The position numbers and the translations under genes were made by a program. The notes under the pieces were generated by a model. That model saw nothing but the letters and a program-made list of their open reading frames with translations. It was not told the DNA's origin and made no database searches. Shown here one piece after another: positions 30,289 through 32,584 of a DNA stretch of 32,584 bases. Each line of letters starts with the position of its first letter. Position 1 is the first letter of the stretch. This DNA comes from an uncultured Bacilli bacterium (GTDB lineage Bacteria; Bacillota_I; Bacilli_A; ML615J-28; CAG-698): contig CANQVC010000018.1 in NCBI GenBank assembly GCA_947627195.1, positions 1 through 32,584 on the forward strand. Direction: 5' to 3'.

Positions 30289-31563
30289 ATGCCTGATTTA
30301 ATGTATGATACTTTTATAATATTACATCAAAGAACTTTAAATAGTGAAGATATTAATGCATTAATATCTTGTTATTTACCATTAATGGGTATGGATAGCT
30401 ATGTTCTTTATAATATTTTTTCTACTCTTGAAGAAAATAAAGAATATTCATTTAAAAAAATACTTGATTTGCTTCATATGTCTAGTATGAAACAATTGAC
30501 TTCATCCCAAGAAAAATTAGAAGGACTAGGTTTATTACAAGTTTTCAATAATCAAGAAAAAGGTTATGCCTATCATATGAATAGTCCTTACTCTATAGAA
30601 CAATTTTTAAACGAAGAAGTGTTGTATAGTTTATTAGAATCACAAATTGGTAAAATAGAAATTGAAAAGATGAAATCATCTTGTCAACATAACTTAAAAG
30701 GATATAATGAAATAACTAAGAAATTTGATGAAGTTTATGAAATAAGTACTGAAACACAAAAGTCAGTAATAAAAGATTTGATTAATCCTTCAATCTCTTT
30801 TGAGAATCATCAATTCAATTATGTTTTATTTAAAATGTTATTTGATTCATCTTTCTTAGACGAAAAGGTTCTTGAAGAGAAAGATTTTAAAGAAACAATT
30901 TTAAAAGTAAGTTATGTTTACAAATTAGATGAAGAAGAAATGAAAGATGTTGTTGTGAAAACAATTAATGTTGATCAAAGATTTGATTATCCATCATTAT
31001 CTAAAAATGCGAAAATAGCTTTTCAAAAGAAATATAAAACAACAACACCAAGAATTACAACCCAAAAAGATGATCAATATATTGCAAGTATCCACGATGA
31101 TCAACTGATTGCTTTATGTAATTCACTCGAAAGTATGTCACCGACTGATGTATTACAAGAATTATCAGGAATGAAACCAAGTGATGCTGAAGTAAAATTA
31201 TTTGCTGATTTAATTAATAATACTCATTTAAGTATTAGTGTTATTAATTTAATGATTTTAATTGTTAATGAAGAAAAAGATGGTGAACTACCTAATTATG
31301 CTTATTTTGAAAAAATTGCCAATACATGGGCAAGAGCTAAATTAAAAACGCCACTTGATGTAATTCATTATTTAGAAAAGAAAAAGCAAAAAGAAGTTAG
31401 TCCAAAAACTAATAAAAAAGTTGGACCTGTTCCTGAATGGTATGAAGAATACAAAAAAAGTTTAACAAATAGTTCTAATGATGAACAAAAATCAATTAGT
31501 GAACAAAATAAAGAGACACTAAATGAAATGAAAAAAATAGCAAAAAATTTATTTGAGGATTAA
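30289..31563 (+). CDS. dnaB: Replication initiation and membrane attachment protein DnaB
   Basis: In Bacilli this DnaB (not the helicase) helps DnaD and DnaI load the replicative helicase at oriC and at stalled forks. The 424-residue protein has an N-terminal winged-helix region (LNSEDINALISCYLPLMGMD, YSFKKILDLLHMSSM...SQEKLEGLGLLQVF). The C-terminal DnaB_2/DnaD-like domain contains SPTDVLQELSGMKPSDAE and the YxxxIANTWARAKLKTPLDV motif, close to the conserved YxxxIxxxW of the family. The last 60 residues are charged and flexible. It lies directly ahead of dnaI (1 base between stop and start), the standard order. Confidence 0.94.
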   Translation: MPDLMYDTFIILHQRTLNSEDINALISCYLPLMGMDSYVLYNIFSTLEENKEYSFKKILDLLHMSSMKQLTSSQEKLEGLGLLQVFNNQEKGYAYHMNSPYSIEQFLNEEVLYSLLESQIGKIEIEKMKSSCQHNLKGYNEITKKFDEVYEISTETQKSVIKDLINPSISFENHQFNYVLFKMLFDSSFLDEKVLEEKDFKETILKVSYVYKLDEEEMKDVVVKTINVDQRFDYPSLSKNAKIAFQKKYKTTTPRITTQKDDQYIASIHDDQLIALCNSLESMSPTDVLQELSGMKPSDAEVKLFADLINNTHLSISVINLMILIVNEEKDGELPNYAYFEKIANTWARAKLKTPLDVIHYLEKKKQKEVSPKTNKKVGPVPEWYEEYKKSLTNSSNDEQKSISEQNKETLNEMKKIAKNLFED

Positions 31564-31564
31564 T

Positions 31565-32377
31565 ATGGATTTTTTAAAAGAAGCTCTAAAAGATAAAGAA
31601 GTACAAGAATTTACTAAAAATCTTAGTAAAGAAGAAATAGAATTAAATGTTCTTCTTTTGTATCAACAAGCAAAACAAAATAAAATTTGTCAAGCATGTC
31701 AAGGTAAAGATGTTTGTAAAAGTGATGTTGAATACATGAAAAGTACTTTAGAAAAAACAAATAATTTAATTAATCGTGTATATGATACATGTCCATATAA
31801 AGAAATAATTAATGATGGAACATTAGATATTATGTTTTTCCCCCAAACTACTTTAGAAGAAGAAGTATATGTCAGTGAAGCAAGAGATGCTATTTTTCAT
31901 GAAATACAACGAGTAAAAGAAGGTTCAACAAAAGGAATATATTTACATGGATCTTTTGGTACAGGTAAAACTTATTTAATGATGTCACTAGCTAAATATC
32001 TTTCAAGAAAGGGTAAGAAAGTTATTTTTGCATATTACCCTGAACTTGTTAGAAAAGTTAAATCATCAATAGGTGATGGAACTTTAGAAAGAATGATATC
32101 AAACATGAAAACAATTGATGTATTAATGTTAGATGATGTTGGAGGAGAAATGAATACAGCATTTATTCGTGATGAATTTTTAGGTCCAATATTACAACAT
32201 CGAATGGTTAATCATTTATTAACATGTATGACATCAAATTATGATATTAATTTATTACAAGAACACTTTAGTGGAACTAAAGATGAAAGTAATCCATTAA
32301 AAGCAAGTCGATTAATGGAAAGAATATTATTTATGATGAATGTTGTCTTCTTAAAAGATCAAAATTATCGTCGATAA
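31565..32377 (+). CDS. dnaI: Primosomal protein DnaI, helicase loader
   Basis: DnaI is an AAA+ ATPase that places the DnaC-type hexameric helicase on DNA. The N-terminal part has the zinc-binding Cys set (CQACQGKDVCK ... DTCPY) that contacts the helicase. The AAA+ part has Walker A GSFGTGKTYLM, Walker B DVLMLDDVGGE and a sensor I-like TCMTSNYDI. The frame opens at a TTG (31553), but GAGG at 31555-31558 points to the ATG at 31565 (MDFLKEALKD, 270 residues). At the C-terminus the usual arginine finger region SRLMERI is present, and the protein ends soon after with a short basic tail, slightly shorter than the Bacillus one (311 residues). Confidence 0.95.
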   Translation: MDFLKEALKDKEVQEFTKNLSKEEIELNVLLLYQQAKQNKICQACQGKDVCKSDVEYMKSTLEKTNNLINRVYDTCPYKEIINDGTLDIMFFPQTTLEEEVYVSEARDAIFHEIQRVKEGSTKGIYLHGSFGTGKTYLMMSLAKYLSRKGKKVIFAYYPELVRKVKSSIGDGTLERMISNMKTIDVLMLDDVGGEMNTAFIRDEFLGPILQHRMVNHLLTCMTSNYDINLLQEHFSGTKDESNPLKASRLMERILFMMNVVFLKDQNYRR

Positions 32378-32396
32378 ATTATAATAATTAAATTTT

Positions 32397-32444
32397 AAAG
32401 GACTAATGATATCAATATTACCGATATTAATTAGCCTTTTTTTT
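32397..32444 (+). terminator. Intrinsic terminator of the dnaB-dnaI operon
   Basis: AAAGG-a-CTAAT (32397-32407) pairs with ATTAG-CCTTT (32430-32439) with further partial pairing inside, followed by eight Ts. Confidence 0.85.
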
Positions 32445-32488
32445 ACTTAAATAAATATAAATACTATTTTAAAATTATAAAAAGCATA

Positions 32489-32517
32489 TTGACACATAAA
32501 AAGAATAGTGATATAAC
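32489..32517 (+). promoter_or_regulatory. Strong sigma-A promoter for the gene beyond the window
   Basis: A perfect TTGACA (32489-32494) and TATAAC (32512-32517) are 17 bases apart, with a TGA extension before the -10. The coding start is not reached within the window. In Bacilli thrS often follows dnaI, but no T-box motif can be recognised in the 60 bases left. Confidence 0.75.
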
Positions 32518-32584
32518 CCGAGTTTGACAGTTATTGTGCTACAAAAATTAATTTATGCAGAAATCATTAAAAAAACACCTAAAT

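Noticed and set aside
32518-32584. T-box leader of thrS at the window end
   Set aside because: Gene order in Bacilli would fit, but no T-box core sequence is visible in the few bases left.
1-32584. CRISPR array, tRNA or rRNA genes, prophage
   Set aside because: No regularly spaced identical repeats with unique spacers, no cloverleaf or rRNA-like GC-rich stretch and no phage structural genes were seen.

Overview
The window is about 32.6 kb of very AT-rich chromosome from a spore-forming, low-GC Gram-positive bacterium (class Bacilli in the broad sense). TAA and TGA both act as stops, so the code is the standard bacterial one and not the mycoplasma code. The gene order rny - ymdB - spoVS ... 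miaB - cotE, followed later by polA - mutM - coaE ... dnaB - dnaI, is known from Bacillus. The low GC, the orphan ATPase, the InlB-type repeats and the GLUG surface protein suggest an uncultured or gut-associated relative of the Erysipelotrichales. That placement is inference, and no genus is claimed.

Layout. Positions 1-3150 hold a possible insertion-sequence end relic, then RNase Y, the YmdB phosphodiesterase and SpoVS. Positions 3150-5290 look like an insertion: an orphan AAA/DUF4143 ATPase and a decayed IS with terminal inverted repeats, bracketed by a 21-bp direct repeat. Positions 5290-8490 hold two unrecognised genes, a GNAT acetyltransferase and an Mrp-NifX fusion with Cys/His-rich ends. 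Positions 8500-10404 hold a promoter-hairpin-terminator leader ahead of an ACT-domain/UPF0210 gene pair. Positions 10405-11004 hold no normal gene but two diverged copies of an antisense-RNA-like cassette around four 17-20-bp palindromic repeats. miaB, cotE and a LysM coat-like gene follow, then an InlB-repeat/SGNH lipoprotein convergent with a DUF362 ferredoxin-type protein.

Positions 17129-24504 are the most distinctive part. Five co-directional genes encode proteins that all carry a membrane anchor or signal peptide. The first two, and less clearly the next two, have an outer domain resembling the TasA/camelysin (SipW-dependent) class, and the fifth is a 1385-residue secreted GLUG-repeat protein. 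I read this as an uncharacterised surface-fibre or adhesin locus.

Positions 24606-25736 (minus strand) hold a small Tyr/Pro-rich protein and a D,D-carboxypeptidase lipoprotein, each behind a close match to a sigma-K promoter, which suggests late mother-cell expression. From 25790 onward comes a DNA repair and replication-initiation cluster: polA, mutM, coaE, a conserved unknown where many Bacilli have nrdR, dnaB and dnaI. The window ends with a strong promoter for the next gene.

Start sites were moved downstream of the longest open frame for rny, ymdB, the ATPase, the acetyltransferase, the ACT protein, the DUF362 protein, the fourth surface gene, polA and dnaI, because Shine-Dalgarno sequences or conserved N-termini decide them. 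All names rest on reading motifs by eye; no database search was run.
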